From Streptomyces sp. NBC_01306 (lineage in GTDB: Bacteria > Actinomycetota > Actinomycetes > Streptomycetales > Streptomycetaceae), in contig NZ_JAPEPC010000001.1 in NCBI RefSeq assembly GCF_026340465.1, forward strand, positions 4,717,001 through 4,781,000: 64,000 bases of DNA, read 5' to 3'. The notes under the pieces were generated by a model. That model was not told the origin of the DNA, made no database searches, and saw nothing but the letters and a program-made list of their open reading frames with translations. Of the stretch, positions 42,442-50,467 are shown in pieces (position 1 is the first letter of the stretch; each line of letters starts with the position of its first letter). Made by a program: the position numbers and the translations under genes.

Positions 42442-42681
42442 TCACCCGTTCTTGATGAAGCCCTCCTTGATCAGCCACTCCTTCGCCACCTCGTGCGGGT
42501 CCTGACCCGCCACGTCCACCTTCGCGTTCAGCTGCTGCGCGATCTGCGTCGTCAGCCTCTTCGCGATCGGGGTACGGCGGTTGAGCACGTCCGCCATGGC
42601 CAGGTGCTTGGTGCTCCCCAGCCGGCCCGCGTCCGCCAGTAACTGCTGGTAGCGGTTGCCGAGGTAATCCCGGAAATTCAT
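42442..42681 (-). pseudogene. C-terminal fragment of a glycine betaine-type ABC binding protein (OpuAC)
   Basis: 79 codons starting at ATG 42681, which overlaps the Lrp-family gene stop as ATGA. The sequence (GSTKHLAMADVLNRRTPIAKRLTTQIAQQ, then AKVDVAGQDPHEVAKEWLIKEGFI) closely resembles the last part of OpuAC/ProX compatible-solute binding proteins, in which VDVxGxDPxEVAxxWLxxxGLI is typical. The signal peptide and the first ~200 residues are missing. It is either a remnant of a lost binding-protein gene or a small protein kept under translational coupling to hpdR. I favour a remnant. Confidence 0.6.
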
Positions 42682-43160
42682 CCCTCGGGGCCCTTTCCTC
42701 GGCTCGCCTGCTCCACCAAGGGGATGATCCGCAGAGGAACGGGGTTTTCCATGACGATCGCCGTGGAGGCGCGCACGATGCCATCGAAACCCACCACCAG
42801 GTCGATCACCCGTTGGAGATCCGCGTTCGACCGGGCCACCAGACGGCACAGCATGTCGCCGTGGCCGGTCGTGGTGTGCAGTTCGAGCACCTCGGGCACG
42901 CCGTTCAAGTGCGCTCGTACATCGGCCCCTTGGCCCTGTTTGATCTCCAGCGTCGCGAAGGCGGTCACCGGGTAGCCGAGGGCGGCCGGGTCGACATCGG
43001 GGCCGAATCCCCGGATTACTCCATGCGACTGGAGCCGGTCGAGCCGGGCCTGTACGGTCCCGCGCGCCACGCCGAGCCGCCGTGACGCCTCCAGCACCCC
43101 GATCCGGGGCTCACGGGCCAGCAGCACGATCAGCCGGCCGTCCAGTGCGTCGATACCCAC
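42678..43160 (-). CDS. hpdR: HpdR: Lrp/AsnC-family regulator of hpdA
   Basis: 160 residues. Winged helix (about 1-60): DALDGRLIVLLAREPRIGVLEASRRLGVARGTVQARLDRLQ. RAM effector domain (about 70-150): VTAFATLEIKQGQGADVRAHLNGVPEVLELHTTTGHGDMLCRLVA. It is divergent from 4-hydroxyphenylpyruvate dioxygenase with 214 bases between. The same pair in S. coelicolor (from memory, HpdR activates hpdA and affects calcium-dependent antibiotic supply of 4-hydroxyphenylglycine) supports the name. Its effector is probably tyrosine or 4-hydroxyphenylpyruvate. Confidence 0.85.
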   Translation of the reverse strand: MGIDALDGRLIVLLAREPRIGVLEASRRLGVARGTVQARLDRLQSHGVIRGFGPDVDPAALGYPVTAFATLEIKQGQGADVRAHLNGVPEVLELHTTTGHGDMLCRLVARSNADLQRVIDLVVGFDGIVRASTAIVMENPVPLRIIPLVEQASRGKGPEG

Positions 43161-43374
43161 GCTTCACTCCCGCCGCTCACAGATGCCACCGCTCGGATGT
43201 CACCGCTCCGACCCCACCGTTCCGGGCTCATCCTGCTGTGGTCGTCCTTCTGTGGTCATCTTTCTGTGGTCACCCTGTACAGATGGACTGCCCATCCTGG
43301 TCCCGTACTGCGCAGATTGCCCAGTGAAACCGCAAACTATTGCGCACCTTGCGATACGGCGGGACGCTTCCCCC

Positions 43375-44520
43375 ATGACTGAGACCACCCAGCACACCCC
43401 GGACACCGCGCGTGAGGCCGACCCCTTCCCGGTGAAGGGAATGGACGCGGTCGTCTTCGCCGTCGGCAACGCCAAGCAGGCCGCGCACTACTACGCGACC
43501 GCCTTCGGCATGAAGCTCGTCGCCTACTCCGGACCGGAGAACGGCAGCCGCGAGACCGCCAGTTACGTCCTGACGAACGGCTCCGCCCGCTTCGTGTTCA
43601 CCTCCGTCATCAAGCCCGCGACCGACCACGGCCGCTTCCTCGCCGGCCATGTCGCCGAACACGGCGACGGCGTCGTGGACCTCGCCATCGAGGTGCCGGA
43701 CGCCCGCGCCGCGTACGCCTACGCGACCACGCACGGCGCCACCGGCCTCCAGGAGCCGTACGAGGTCAAGGACGACCACGGAACGGTGGTCCTGGCGGCC
43801 ATCGCCACGTACGGCACCACCCGCCACACCCTGGTCGAGCGCACCGGGTACGACGGCCCGTACCTGCCCGGGTACGCCGCCGCCGACCCGATCGTCGAGC
43901 CGCCTGCCCGGCGCACGTTCCAGGCCATCGACCACTGCGTCGGCAACGTCGAACTCGGCAAGATGAACGAGTGGGTCGCCTTCTACAACAAGGTCATGGG
44001 CTTCACCAACATGAAGGAGTTCGTGGGCGACGACATTGCCACCGAGTACTCCGCCCTGATGTCGAAGGTCGTCGCCGACGGCACGCTGAAGGTGAAGTTC
44101 CCGATCAACGAGCCCGCGGTCGCGAAGAAGAAGTCGCAGATCGACGAGTACCTGGAGTTCTACGGCGGCGCGGGCGTCCAGCACATCGCGCTCGCGACGA
44201 ACGACATCGTCGGCTCGGTCCGCGCCATGCGGGCGGCGGGCGTCCAGTTCCTGGACACGCCCGACTCGTACTACGACACGCTGGGGGAGTGGGCGGGCGA
44301 GACCCGCGTCCCCGTCGAGACCCTCCGCCAGGAGAAGATCCTCGTCGACCGCGACGAGGACGGCTATCTGCTGCAGATCTTCACGAAGCCGGTCCAGGAC
44401 CGGCCGACGGTCTTCTTCGAGATGATCGAGCGGCACGGATCGATGGGCTTCGGCAAGGGGAACTTCAAGGCGCTGTTCGAGGCGATCGAGCGGGAGCAGG
44501 AGCGGCGCGGGAACCTGTAG
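43375..44520 (+). CDS. hpdA: 4-Hydroxyphenylpyruvate dioxygenase
   Basis: 381 residues; ATG 43375. It converts 4-hydroxyphenylpyruvate to homogentisate with non-heme iron, in tyrosine catabolism. Two vicinal-oxygen-chelate domains are present. The Fe ligands H187 (AIDHCVGNV), H270 (VQHIALAT) and E349 (FFEMIER) fall at exactly the positions known for the S. avermitilis enzyme. The C-terminal gate helix (GFGKGNFKALFEAIE) is intact. An imperfect inverted repeat TATTGCGC...TTGCGATA at about 43339-43357 is close to the start and may be the HpdR site. A strong terminator follows. Confidence 0.96.
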   Translation: MTETTQHTPDTAREADPFPVKGMDAVVFAVGNAKQAAHYYATAFGMKLVAYSGPENGSRETASYVLTNGSARFVFTSVIKPATDHGRFLAGHVAEHGDGVVDLAIEVPDARAAYAYATTHGATGLQEPYEVKDDHGTVVLAAIATYGTTRHTLVERTGYDGPYLPGYAAADPIVEPPARRTFQAIDHCVGNVELGKMNEWVAFYNKVMGFTNMKEFVGDDIATEYSALMSKVVADGTLKVKFPINEPAVAKKKSQIDEYLEFYGGAGVQHIALATNDIVGSVRAMRAAGVQFLDTPDSYYDTLGEWAGETRVPVETLRQEKILVDRDEDGYLLQIFTKPVQDRPTVFFEMIERHGSMGFGKGNFKALFEAIEREQERRGNL

Positions 44521-44555
44521 GCGTCGTGTAGGGGTGCGGGCGCGGAAATCTGAAG

Positions 44556-44596
44556 GGCGGTGGGCGGGAACAGCGGCGCTGTTCCCGCCCACCGCC
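44556..44596. terminator. Perfect 19-bp-stem terminator between convergent hpdA and gvpZ-like gene
   Basis: Bases 44556-44574 pair without a mismatch with 44578-44596 around a 3-base loop (GGC). It is eight bases before the stop of the convergent gvpZ-like gene, so it should serve both transcripts. Confidence 0.88.
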
Positions 44597-44603
44597 GGCC
44601 GCG

Positions 44604-45587
44604 TCAACGATCGTCTTCGTCCTCGTCCTCTTCTTCCTCGGCGTCTTCGTATCCCTCTTCTTCGCCCTCCTCGCCGTCTTCGTCCTCGTACTCCTCGTCG
44701 CCCTCCTCCTCGTCCTCTTCCTCGTCCTCTTCTTCGTCCGTGCCGTCGCCCTGGTCCTCGTCGTCCTCCAGACCTTCTTCGTGGCTGCGGACGACCTCCC
44801 CTTCGCGGATCTCACCGCGCCAGCCTTCTACTTCATCGTCGTCCCCGGTGAGGGTCACGTACCGCTGGAAGTGCTTGAGGTCCAGCCGCAGCCGGCGTCC
44901 CTGGGCGCGCCAGATGTTGCCCGTCTTCTCGAAGAAGCCGGAGGGCGTGTACTCGACGACAGCGACGATGCGGGTCAGGCGCGGAGCCAGTTCATGGAAG
45001 GTGATGGAACCGCGGGTCGTCCCCCTGGCACCCTCGGATGTCCAGACGATGCGCTCGTCGGGCACCTGCTCCTGCACGGTGGCCTTCCAGCTCCGGTTGG
45101 AGAAGGCGACTTTGAGCTTCCAGTCGCTCTCGATTTCGTCCGACTGCTTCACGCTGGTGACGCCCTTGGTGAATGAGCTGAATTCCTCGATCTCGGTCCA
45201 TCGGTCATAGACGGTGCGCAGTGGCTTTCCGACGTCGATCATCTCGATGATGTTCGTTGCCTTCTGACTCCCGGCCTTGCTGCCGCCGTCACCGCCCCCG
45301 AAGGCGTTCTTGACCGAGTCCACCGCCTTGTCCTTCATGGATCCGGCCTTCTCGCCCACGAATGCCTTGACGGGGTTCTCGCCGCCCATGACGCGTTTCC
45401 CGACGTCGAGGAGGCCGCCGCCATCGCCATCGGAATCCCCCAGGCCCTCGGCCAGATCCGAGATCTTGCCCGAGGCGGAATCCACCAACCGCTGCCCCTG
45501 GGCGCCGATATAGGCGGACAGCTCGTCCTTGACCTTGTCGAGGGCGGACATTCCCTTGTCCGCAGATGTGTCCTCCTGCTTGGCCAT
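44604..45587 (-). CDS. SRPBCC-domain protein with polyacidic tail (GvpZ-like)
   Basis: 327 residues. The N-terminal ~110 residues are helical and Gly/Ser-rich. Residues about 112-250 form a SRPBCC/polyketide cyclase-like START fold (IIEMIDVGKPLRTVYDRWTEIEEFSSF, KVAFSNRSWKATVQEQVPDERIVWTSEG, GNIWRAQGRRLRLDLKHFQRYV). The last ~55 residues are nearly all Glu/Asp. In Streptomyces gvp clusters a SRPBCC gene (gvpZ) sits inside the main operon; here it is on the opposite strand, five bases after the gvpY-like gene. Role in gas vesicle assembly is inferred from context only. Confidence 0.75.
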   Translation of the reverse strand: MAKQEDTSADKGMSALDKVKDELSAYIGAQGQRLVDSASGKISDLAEGLGDSDGDGGGLLDVGKRVMGGENPVKAFVGEKAGSMKDKAVDSVKNAFGGGDGGSKAGSQKATNIIEMIDVGKPLRTVYDRWTEIEEFSSFTKGVTSVKQSDEIESDWKLKVAFSNRSWKATVQEQVPDERIVWTSEGARGTTRGSITFHELAPRLTRIVAVVEYTPSGFFEKTGNIWRAQGRRLRLDLKHFQRYVTLTGDDDEVEGWRGEIREGEVVRSHEEGLEDDEDQGDGTDEEEDEEEDEEEGDEEYEDEDGEEGEEEGYEDAEEEEDEDEDDR

Positions 45588-45592
45588 GAGAG

Positions 45593-46198
45593 CTACCTCC
45601 TCCGGCTGTTACGGCTCGAAGCCTTCTTGGCGGCAGCCTTCTTCGGCGCTGTCTTCTTGGCAGCTGTTTTCTTGGCCGCTGTCTTCTTCGGCGCTGCCTT
45701 TTTGGCAGGCTTCTTCTTGGCAGGGGACGCGGTCTTCTTGGCCGCAGGACGCTTCGCGGGACGACGACGCGGTGGCTCTTCCTCCTCGCCCTCGTCCACC
45801 TCGTCGTCCTCCTCAGGCTCGTCCTCGTCCTCTTCCGCTGCGTATTCCTCTTCCTCTTCTCCGTCCTCGTCCTCTTCGCCCGGGGGTTCCAGCAGGGCAC
45901 TTGTCCGCTGCTGGAGGGCGTCGGCGACGGATTCGAGGCGCCGGTTCGCCTGCGCCGACAGGGCGGTACGTCCGGCCGTCAGCACCTCACCCCGTACCTG
46001 CTCGATCAAGGGAGCGACCTGAGGGTTCTCCGCCAGTTTGCGGGCGGCCATGCTGATCATGTCCCGCGGACTGAGCGGCAGTTGCTGGCCGACCACCAGG
46101 GAAGCGAGGCCGATGGCCAGCTTCCCCTTCTTCGTCCGGCCAAGGACATAGCCCGCTGCCACAGCGGCTGCGAGGGAAACCTTCGTGCTGTCTTCCAT
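45593..46198 (-). CDS. Helical protein with acidic then Lys/Ala-rich histone-like tail (GvpY-like)
   Basis: 201 residues from ATG 46198. An N-terminal hydrophobic segment (about 8-40; YVLGRTKKGKLAIGLASLVVG) and a helical region (about 45-105) precede an acidic block (about 108-145, mainly Glu/Asp). The final ~55 residues repeat KKTAAKKTAA-type motifs as in histone H1. In Streptomyces gas vesicle clusters the corresponding protein (gvpY) is often misannotated as DNA primase. The hydrophobic helix suggests membrane or vesicle contact, not chromosome binding. It is co-transcribed with the SRPBCC gene (gap 5 bases). Confidence 0.65.
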   Translation of the reverse strand: MEDSTKVSLAAAVAAGYVLGRTKKGKLAIGLASLVVGQQLPLSPRDMISMAARKLAENPQVAPLIEQVRGEVLTAGRTALSAQANRRLESVADALQQRTSALLEPPGEEDEDGEEEEEYAAEEDEDEPEEDDEVDEGEEEEPPRRRPAKRPAAKKTASPAKKKPAKKAAPKKTAAKKTAAKKTAPKKAAAKKASSRNSRRR

Positions 46199-46358
46199 GA
46201 GTGCCCCTATCGATCAGAGCTGGATCACCTTGGGCCTCCCGGGCATGGCACCGTGGCGCGGAGGCGGAGCGAGGTGCACAGAGGCGCCCACCGGGTGGGC
46301 CTGCCTCGCTGCCGCTCTCCGCACCCCCGTCGGCTGCCTGGAGACGGGAGGTCTTCCT

Positions 46359-46814
46359 CTACCGGACCCGCCCGCTCGGCTCGCTGTCCTCGTCCTCGTC
46401 GTCGTCCGGTCCTGCCAGGTGCACGTCGGACACCTTGATGTTGATCTCGACGACTTCGAGGCCCGTCATCGTCTCGACCGCGTCCGTCACCCGGTTACGG
46501 ATCTCCTTCGCGGCGTCCGCGATGGGCTCGCCGTACTCCACGATGACGTCCACGTCGATGGCGGCCTGGGTCTCGCCGACCTCGACCTTGATGCCCCTGC
46601 TGGGGGTGGGAGTCTTCGAGACCCTGTCGCGGACCGACCCGATGGCCCGGGAGGCGCTGCCGCCCACGGCGTACACACCGTCGGTCTCGCGGACCGCGAT
46701 ACCCGCGATGGTCGCGACGACCGTGTCCGCGATGGTGGTCGTACCCCGGGTGCCACCGCTGTCGCCGCCCAGAGTGGTCGAGTGGGTGCTGCCTGTGGTG
46801 TCGTTACTGGCCAT
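46359..46814 (-). CDS. Asp23/Gls24 family envelope stress protein
   Basis: 151 residues; ATG 46814 with GGAGGA seven bases before it. After a Thr/Gly-rich lead, residues about 27-115 carry the Asp23 pattern: TTIADTVVATIAGIAVRETDGVYAVGG, IKVEVGETQAAIDVDVIVEYGEPIADAAKEIRNRVTDAVETMTGLEVVEINIKVSDV. The tail is acidic. Asp23 proteins associate with membranes during alkaline or envelope stress. It is first on the minus strand, divergent from gvpO, so it may share control with the gas vesicle operon. A 160-base gap to the next gene (46199-46358) shows nothing recognisable. Confidence 0.88.
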   Translation of the reverse strand: MASNDTTGSTHSTTLGGDSGGTRGTTTIADTVVATIAGIAVRETDGVYAVGGSASRAIGSVRDRVSKTPTPSRGIKVEVGETQAAIDVDVIVEYGEPIADAAKEIRNRVTDAVETMTGLEVVEINIKVSDVHLAGPDDDEDEDSEPSGRVR

Positions 46815-47046
46815 GGGAAATCCTCCAGCGTGAAGAGAGCCGGGCGTCTGGGAGGGCGACGGAATGCGCCCGGCCCAAGCCGGCCCACATCGCCGTGCGC
46901 GCCTCTCCTTCCAATGTCCTCTGGCCTTCGGTAAGCCGCCATTCGTGTAGATCCTGATTGAGCGTGCCGAAGACTGGTAAAAGGCGCAGAACCGCTTCCA
47001 GCCTTTCGGTCCACCCCGCATGCGGGGTGCCGGAGCGGTCCACAGA
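46815..47046. promoter_or_regulatory. Divergent promoter region between the Asp23 gene and gvpO
   Basis: About 230 bases separate two operons transcribed away from each other. The ribosome binding site of the Asp23 gene (GGAGGA on the minus strand) lies at the left edge. The right part has A/T-rich patches (GATTGAGC at about 46958 and GGTAAAAGG at about 46975). No confident -35/-10 pair or operator palindrome was found. Confidence 0.4.
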
Positions 47047-47379
47047 ATGACGGACATGGCAGAACAGCGTGCCCGTAAATCCGGGACCTCCCGATCCGCA
47101 TCCTCCGCCGCGGACAAAAAGCACGTGAAGGGCGCGGAGGAGGCGGCCGAACGCGCATGTCTGAGTCTGAAGAAGCTGATCAGTCACAGGACCGAGGGCG
47201 TCTCCGCCGTATCGCGGACCGATGACGGCTGGCACGTGGACGTGGATGTGCTGGAACTCCCCCGCATTCCCGATACGACCAGCCTGCTGGCCACCTACGA
47301 AGTGGACCTCGACGAACAGGGCTCACTTCTGGAGTACCGCAGGGTCCGGCGCTACCGCCGTGGCCAGGCGGACGAATGA
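47047..47379 (+). CDS. gvpO: Gas vesicle protein GvpO
   Basis: 110 residues; ATG 47047 (a second ATG at 47056). A basic, Ser-rich N-terminus precedes the GvpO core AAERACLSLKKLISHRTEGVSAVSRTDDGWHVDVDVLELPRIPDTTSLLATYEVDLDEQGSLLEYRRVRRYRRG. GvpO is needed for gas vesicle formation in haloarchaea and is the first gene of actinobacterial gvp operons, probably as a regulator or chaperone. It begins an operon of eight genes (gvpO-A-F-G-J-L-S-K) with short gaps or overlaps. Confidence 0.93.
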   Translation: MTDMAEQRARKSGTSRSASSAADKKHVKGAEEAAERACLSLKKLISHRTEGVSAVSRTDDGWHVDVDVLELPRIPDTTSLLATYEVDLDEQGSLLEYRRVRRYRRGQADE

Positions 47380-47425
47380 GCCCCGACGCCCGAGACCAGC
47401 GCCAATCCGGAAAGAGGGTTCTCCC

Positions 47426-47878
47426 TTGAGCACATACAGCGAGGAGGTTGTCCGCGTTCCCCGCGCCGGCAGCCTCTACGACGTCCTGGAACTCATCCTC
47501 GACCGCGGCATGGTCATCGACATCTTCATCCGGGTGTCGCTGGTCGGCATCGAGATCCTGAAGATCGACGCGCGCATAGTCGTGGCCAGCGTCGACACCT
47601 ACCTGCGGTTCGCCGAAGCCTGCAACCGGCTCGATCTGGAAAACGATTCGACGAGCAGGACCGTGCCCGAGCTCTTCGGCGGCGGTATGGCCAAGAGCGC
47701 CGGGAAGGCCGGTGCGAAGAAGGCCGCGCACTCCGTGGGCGACAAGGTCAAGAAGGCCGTCGGAGCCGGCGGTGACGACGATGACGACGAGCGGGAGGAA
47801 GCCCGCCCGCGCCGGAGCAAGTCGTCGCATTCCCGGAGCAGTGGCGGACGTACCCGCCGTCATGAGGAGGAGAGCTGA
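47426..47878 (+). CDS. gvpA: Gas vesicle structural protein GvpA
   Basis: 150 residues. The start is TTG 47426 (ribosome binding site AAAGAGGG); no ATG/GTG fits. Residues about 14-66 are the conserved GvpA core (SLYDVLELILDRGMVIDIFIRVSLVGIEILKIDARIVVASVDTYLRFAE) that forms the ribbed hollow shell. Unlike the ~70-residue cyanobacterial protein, there is an ~80-residue C-terminal extension with an Ala/Lys stretch, an Asp run (DDDDDE) and an Arg/Ser tail; Streptomyces GvpA proteins share such extensions. The stop is 3 bases before gvpF. Confidence 0.95.
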   Translation: MSTYSEEVVRVPRAGSLYDVLELILDRGMVIDIFIRVSLVGIEILKIDARIVVASVDTYLRFAEACNRLDLENDSTSRTVPELFGGGMAKSAGKAGAKKAAHSVGDKVKKAVGAGGDDDDDEREEARPRRSKSSHSRSSGGRTRRHEEES

Positions 47879-47881
47879 CCG

Positions 47882-48622
47882 ATGGCCGCATCAGGCATCT
47901 ATGTGTACGGCATCGTGGGCGGCTCCCGCCAACTCCCTGTCGGTGCCAGGGGCGTCGGTGAACCGCCCGCCGATATCCGGCTCCTGCCGGCAGGTGACCT
48001 TGCCGTCGTGATCAGCGCGGCACCACCGGGGCTCAGGGCGCGGCGCCGCGACCTCATGGCGCACCAGGGTCTGCTGCTGACGCTGGCCGAAGCGGGGCCG
48101 GTGCTGCCGATGCGCTTCGGGGTGGTCGCACCGGACGAGGCCACGGTGCTGGGCGATGTCGCCGCGCGCCGCAGCGAGCACGCCGCGGTCCTGGAACGGC
48201 TCGACGGCCATGCCGAGATGAACGTCAAGGTCATGCCGGTGCAGGACGACCTGGAAGGACTGATCCGGGAGGACCCCGTGGTCCGCAGGATCCGTGAGGA
48301 GACCCGCCGCAGGCCCGGTTACGAGGCCAACATCCGGCTGGGAGAGGCGGTGGCGGCCGGTCTCCGGCGCAGAGCCGCGGTGGCCGCGGCCCGGCTGCCG
48401 GTCGAGTTCGCGGAGATCGCCGGTGAAATGCGGCCGGGCCCTGACGTCGAGGGCTGTGTGCTGAACGCTTCGTTCCTCGTCCCACGGGGCAGCGAAGCAC
48501 TCTTCCGCGACGTCGCCGAGCAATGGGCCGCACACCACCGGGACCGGCTGGAACTGCGGCTGACCGGACCGCTGCCCTGCTACAGCTTCGTAGCCCCGGA
48601 ATCCGCCCCGGCCAGGGTCTGA
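47882..48622 (+). CDS. gvpF: Gas vesicle protein GvpF
   Basis: 246 residues; ATG 47882. It is a member of the GvpL/GvpF family with the two-domain ferredoxin-like/alpha fold: GIYVYGIVGGSR at the start, MAHQGLLLTLAEAGPVLPMRFGVV in the first half, EMNVKVMPVQDDLE, and VLNASFLVPRGSEALFRDVAEQWAAHHRDRLELRLTGPLPCYSFV at the end. These proteins contact GvpA during nucleation of the vesicle. It ends 1 base before gvpG. Confidence 0.93.
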   Translation: MAASGIYVYGIVGGSRQLPVGARGVGEPPADIRLLPAGDLAVVISAAPPGLRARRRDLMAHQGLLLTLAEAGPVLPMRFGVVAPDEATVLGDVAARRSEHAAVLERLDGHAEMNVKVMPVQDDLEGLIREDPVVRRIREETRRRPGYEANIRLGEAVAAGLRRRAAVAAARLPVEFAEIAGEMRPGPDVEGCVLNASFLVPRGSEALFRDVAEQWAAHHRDRLELRLTGPLPCYSFVAPESAPARV

Positions 48623-48623
48623 C

Positions 48624-49019
48624 GTGGGGCTGATCTCCGGCGTCCTGCTCCTTCCGCTGGCACCGGTACGCGGCGTGATCTGGATCTCCGACCGGCTCAT
48701 CGACGCGGCGGAGCAGGAACTCCACGACCCCGGGGTGATCCGGGCCCGGCTCGCCGAGCTGAACCGTTCCCTGGACGACGGTGAGATCGGCCTGGCGCAG
48801 TTCGAACGCGAGGAGGAGCGGTTGCTCGACCTGCTCGACCGGAGACCGCCGAAACCGGAACCTCTCCGCGGTACGCACGGAACCCGCGGTACGCACGGAA
48901 CCCGCGCTGCGCAGCACGGTACGCACGGAGCCAGCGGTACGCAGGGGGCCCGCAGTACGCACAGGCAGGCCACCGAACAGCCGCCGCGGACGGCATCGAG
49001 ACCTGGGAGCACCCCGTGA
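48624..49019 (+). CDS. gvpG: Gas vesicle protein GvpG
   Basis: 131 residues from GTG 48624. The first ~80 residues are the GvpG domain (LLLPLAPVRGVIWISDRLIDAAEQELHDPGVIRARLAELNRSLDDGEIGLAQFEREEERLLDLLD). The last ~50 are a Gly/Thr/Arg/His repeat encoded by an 18-bp DNA repeat (48870-48953), which looks disordered. GvpG is an accessory assembly protein. It overlaps gvpJ by GTGA. Confidence 0.9.
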   Translation: MGLISGVLLLPLAPVRGVIWISDRLIDAAEQELHDPGVIRARLAELNRSLDDGEIGLAQFEREEERLLDLLDRRPPKPEPLRGTHGTRGTHGTRAAQHGTHGASGTQGARSTHRQATEQPPRTASRPGSTP

Positions 49020-49372
49020 CAGAAGTGGACAGCTGGGACTCCGCGCCCACGACGCACGCACCTTCGACGGCCAACCTGGCCGAGATCCTCGAACGCGTGC
49101 TGGACAAGGGCATCGTCATCGCGGGCGACATCAAGATCGACCTGCTCGACATCGAACTCCTGACCATCCGGCTGCGCCTGTTCATCTCGTCCGTGGAGAC
49201 GGCGAAGAAGGCCGGCATCGACTGGTGGGAGACCGACCCCGCCCTCTCCTCCCGCGCCGCGCACGACGCCCTGGCCGAGGAGAACAAGCAACTGCGTGAA
49301 CGCCTCGAAGTGCTGGAGGGCGACGACGACGGGCAGCAGTCCGGGCGGCCGAGGGAGGTGCGCCGCCGATGA
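49016..49372 (+). CDS. gvpJ: GvpA-family minor gas vesicle protein (GvpJ)
   Basis: 118 residues; GTG 49016. The GvpA-like core (NLAEILERVLDKGIVIAGDIKIDLLDIELLTIRLRLFISSVETAKKAG) is followed by a coiled-coil-like tail (LAEENKQLRERLEVLEG). Its place before gvpL and the acidic coil match GvpJ of the Streptomyces operons. GvpJ caps or nucleates vesicle tips. It overlaps gvpL by ATGA. Confidence 0.88.
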   Translation: MTEVDSWDSAPTTHAPSTANLAEILERVLDKGIVIAGDIKIDLLDIELLTIRLRLFISSVETAKKAGIDWWETDPALSSRAAHDALAEENKQLRERLEVLEGDDDGQQSGRPREVRRR

Positions 49373-50253
49373 CGGTGACTCCGCAGTACCAGCCCGGCCC
49401 GGCCGACCGCACCGGCGCCCCGGCCACGTACGTCTTCGCTGTCTGCGGGCCGGACCGCCCCGCGCGGATGGACCCCGCCCACGGACATCCCGGGGGCGGG
49501 CCGCTGCGCTTCCTGGCCGTGGGCCCGCTGCGGGCCGTGGTCCAGGACGTACCGGCGGAAGCCTTCTCGGAAGCCGCCCTGCGCGAGCGGCTCACCGATC
49601 CCGCCGAACTCGAACGCTGCGCGCGGACCCACCACGACGTCGTCACCGCCGCCGCCACCGGAGGCCCCACAGTGCCGCTTCCCCTGGCGACGCTCTATCT
49701 CGGGGACGAACGCGCCGCCGCCGCACTCGGCGCCGAGCAGGACCGCTTCAGGGCGGCGCTCGACCGCATCGCGGGGCGGGCCGAATGGGCCGTCAAGGTC
49801 TATCTGACCCAGCCCGGGACCGGGAACGGGAACGGGAACGGGGCGCCCGGCAACGGGGCGGCACCGTCCGAGACGCCCCCGCCGGACGCGCCGTCCGGGA
49901 CGGGACAGGGCGCGGGCCGTGCCTATCTGAACCGGCTGCGTGGCGCCCGGCAGCAGCGGGAGCAGTGTCAGGAGCGGGCACTGGCCGCAGCCGAGCAGGT
50001 GGACAGCGCCGTACGCGAACTGGCCGCGGGCTCGGTCAGGCGCCGTCCGCACGGCCCCGAGGCCACGGGCCAGGGCCGCACGCAGGTCATGAACGCGGCC
50101 TATCTGATCGCCGAGGAGAGAGGCGGCCAGCTGGCGAGGACGGTCGGGCGGCTCCGCTCCACCCCGGGTTTCGACGGCATCGAGATCGAGGTCTCGGGGC
50201 CGTGGGCCCCCTACTCGTTCACGGACGGAGGCGTTCATGCAGGACACCCGTAA
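49369..50253 (+). CDS. gvpL: Gas vesicle protein GvpL
   Basis: 294 residues; ATG 49369. Like GvpF, it belongs to the GvpL/F family: TYVFAVCGPDRPARM at the start, LARTHHDVV-type helix ERCARTHHDVVTAAATGGPTVPLPLATLY, EWAVKVYLTQP in the middle, VMNAAYLIAEERGGQLARTVGRL and GIEIEVSGPWAPYSFTD at the end. A disordered Gly/Asn/Pro loop (about 148-180) is inserted in the centre. It overlaps gvpS by 17 bases. Confidence 0.9.
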   Translation: MTVTPQYQPGPADRTGAPATYVFAVCGPDRPARMDPAHGHPGGGPLRFLAVGPLRAVVQDVPAEAFSEAALRERLTDPAELERCARTHHDVVTAAATGGPTVPLPLATLYLGDERAAAALGAEQDRFRAALDRIAGRAEWAVKVYLTQPGTGNGNGNGAPGNGAAPSETPPPDAPSGTGQGAGRAYLNRLRGARQQREQCQERALAAAEQVDSAVRELAAGSVRRRPHGPEATGQGRTQVMNAAYLIAEERGGQLARTVGRLRSTPGFDGIEIEVSGPWAPYSFTDGGVHAGHP

Positions 50254-50467
50254 TCCCGTCCCCTGGCAGGGCCCGGAGGCCGTGGCCCCCATCGGGGTCC
50301 CTCTGGTCGATCTCCTCGACCGAGTGCTCGGCACCGGCGTCGTCATCAGCGGAGACCTGGTGATCGCCATCGCGGACGTCCCGCTGGTCAGGCTCTCCCT
50401 GCACGCGCTGCTGGCATCCGTCAGTGAACGGGTTCCCGCGCCGTGGGCCGACAGCGGGCCGCTGTGA
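50237..50467 (+). CDS. gvpS: Small GvpA-family protein GvpS
   Basis: 76 residues; ATG 50237, 17 bases inside gvpL. The core GVPLVDLLDRVLGTGVVISGDLVIAIADVPLVRLSLHALLASVSE is a clear GvpA-type fold, shorter than GvpA. The position between gvpL and gvpK matches GvpS. Its stop overlaps the gvpK GTG (GTGA). Confidence 0.88.
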   Translation: MQDTRNPVPWQGPEAVAPIGVPLVDLLDRVLGTGVVISGDLVIAIADVPLVRLSLHALLASVSERVPAPWADSGPL

